From the NCBI GenBank assembly GCA_016935815.1, contig JAFGQH010000069.1, positions 1 through 34,695 of the forward strand: 34,695 bases of DNA. Direction: 5' to 3'. Origin of the DNA: Bacilli bacterium (GTDB lineage Bacteria > Bacillota_I > Bacilli_A > Izemoplasmatales > Hujiaoplasmataceae). Positions within the stretch are counted from its first letter, which is position 1. Each line of letters opens with the position of its first letter. The notes beneath the pieces were generated by a model. That model was not told where the DNA came from, ran no database searches, and saw only the letters and a list, made by a program, of their open reading frames with translations. A program made the position numbers and the translations under genes. Of the stretch, positions 34,671 through 34,695 are shown piece after piece.

Positions 34671-34695
34671 ACTATCACCTTATACCCATAAAATC

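Overview
The window reads as a chromosomal segment of a low-to-moderate-GC Bacillota (class Bacilli), probably a wall-poor or Mollicutes-related lineage such as the Acholeplasmatales/Izemoplasmatales. The lineage is inference. It rests on a type-B RNase P RNA, MutS2, RNase HIII, the XerD-DeoB and LspA-RluD gene pairs, strong AGGAGG ribosome binding sites and very compact operons. TGA is used as a stop (xerD, truB) and TGG encodes Trp, so the Mycoplasma/Spiroplasma code (TGA = Trp) does not apply. Nearly every base belongs to a gene or a recognisable control element. I see no insertion sequence, prophage, CRISPR array, tRNA or 16S/23S rRNA.

Layout. (a) 1-6409, + strand: two very long, translationally coupled coiled-coil rod proteins (1148 and 976 aa) that match no family I can name; this is the most unusual part of the window. 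(b) 6453-9661, - strand: hemW-xerD-deoB operon, convergent with the rods through a shared bidirectional terminator. (c) 9821-12040, + strand: a membrane-bound PAS-GGDEF-HD-GYP protein that carries both c-di-GMP synthesis and hydrolysis motifs. (d) 12078-16818, - strand: rpsO, pnp, rnpB and lepA. (e) 16936-23619, - strand: tig, lon, a YczE/YitT-like membrane protein fused to a Nudix hydrolase, and a DUF2779 nuclease-like protein. (f) 23687-28978, - strand: mutS2, a mini-thioredoxin, truB, ribF and a DUF697 membrane protein. (g) 29046-29948, + strand: rnhC, divergent from mutS2. (h) 29997-33162, - strand: a TetR-regulated ABC export operon (tetR, ATPase, two permeases, a 63-aa membrane protein) with two matching operators around its promoter. 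(i) 33278-34670, - strand: lspA-rluD.

How the parts fit. Most genes are housekeeping: ribosome maturation and RNA decay (truB, rpsO, pnp, rnpB, lepA, rluD), protein quality control (tig, lon), DNA maintenance (mutS2, rnhC, xerD) and cofactor supply (ribF, hemW). The classical truB-ribF-rpsO-pnp order of Bacillota is kept in strand and order but is split by five genes. The accessory interest lies in the rod pair, the c-di-GMP enzyme, the membrane-Nudix fusion, the DUF2779 protein and the doubly operated export operon. Several annotated starts were moved to internal ATGs because the Shine-Dalgarno sequence sits between the longer start and the internal one (lon, mutS2, the ABC ATPase, rluD and the GGDEF protein).
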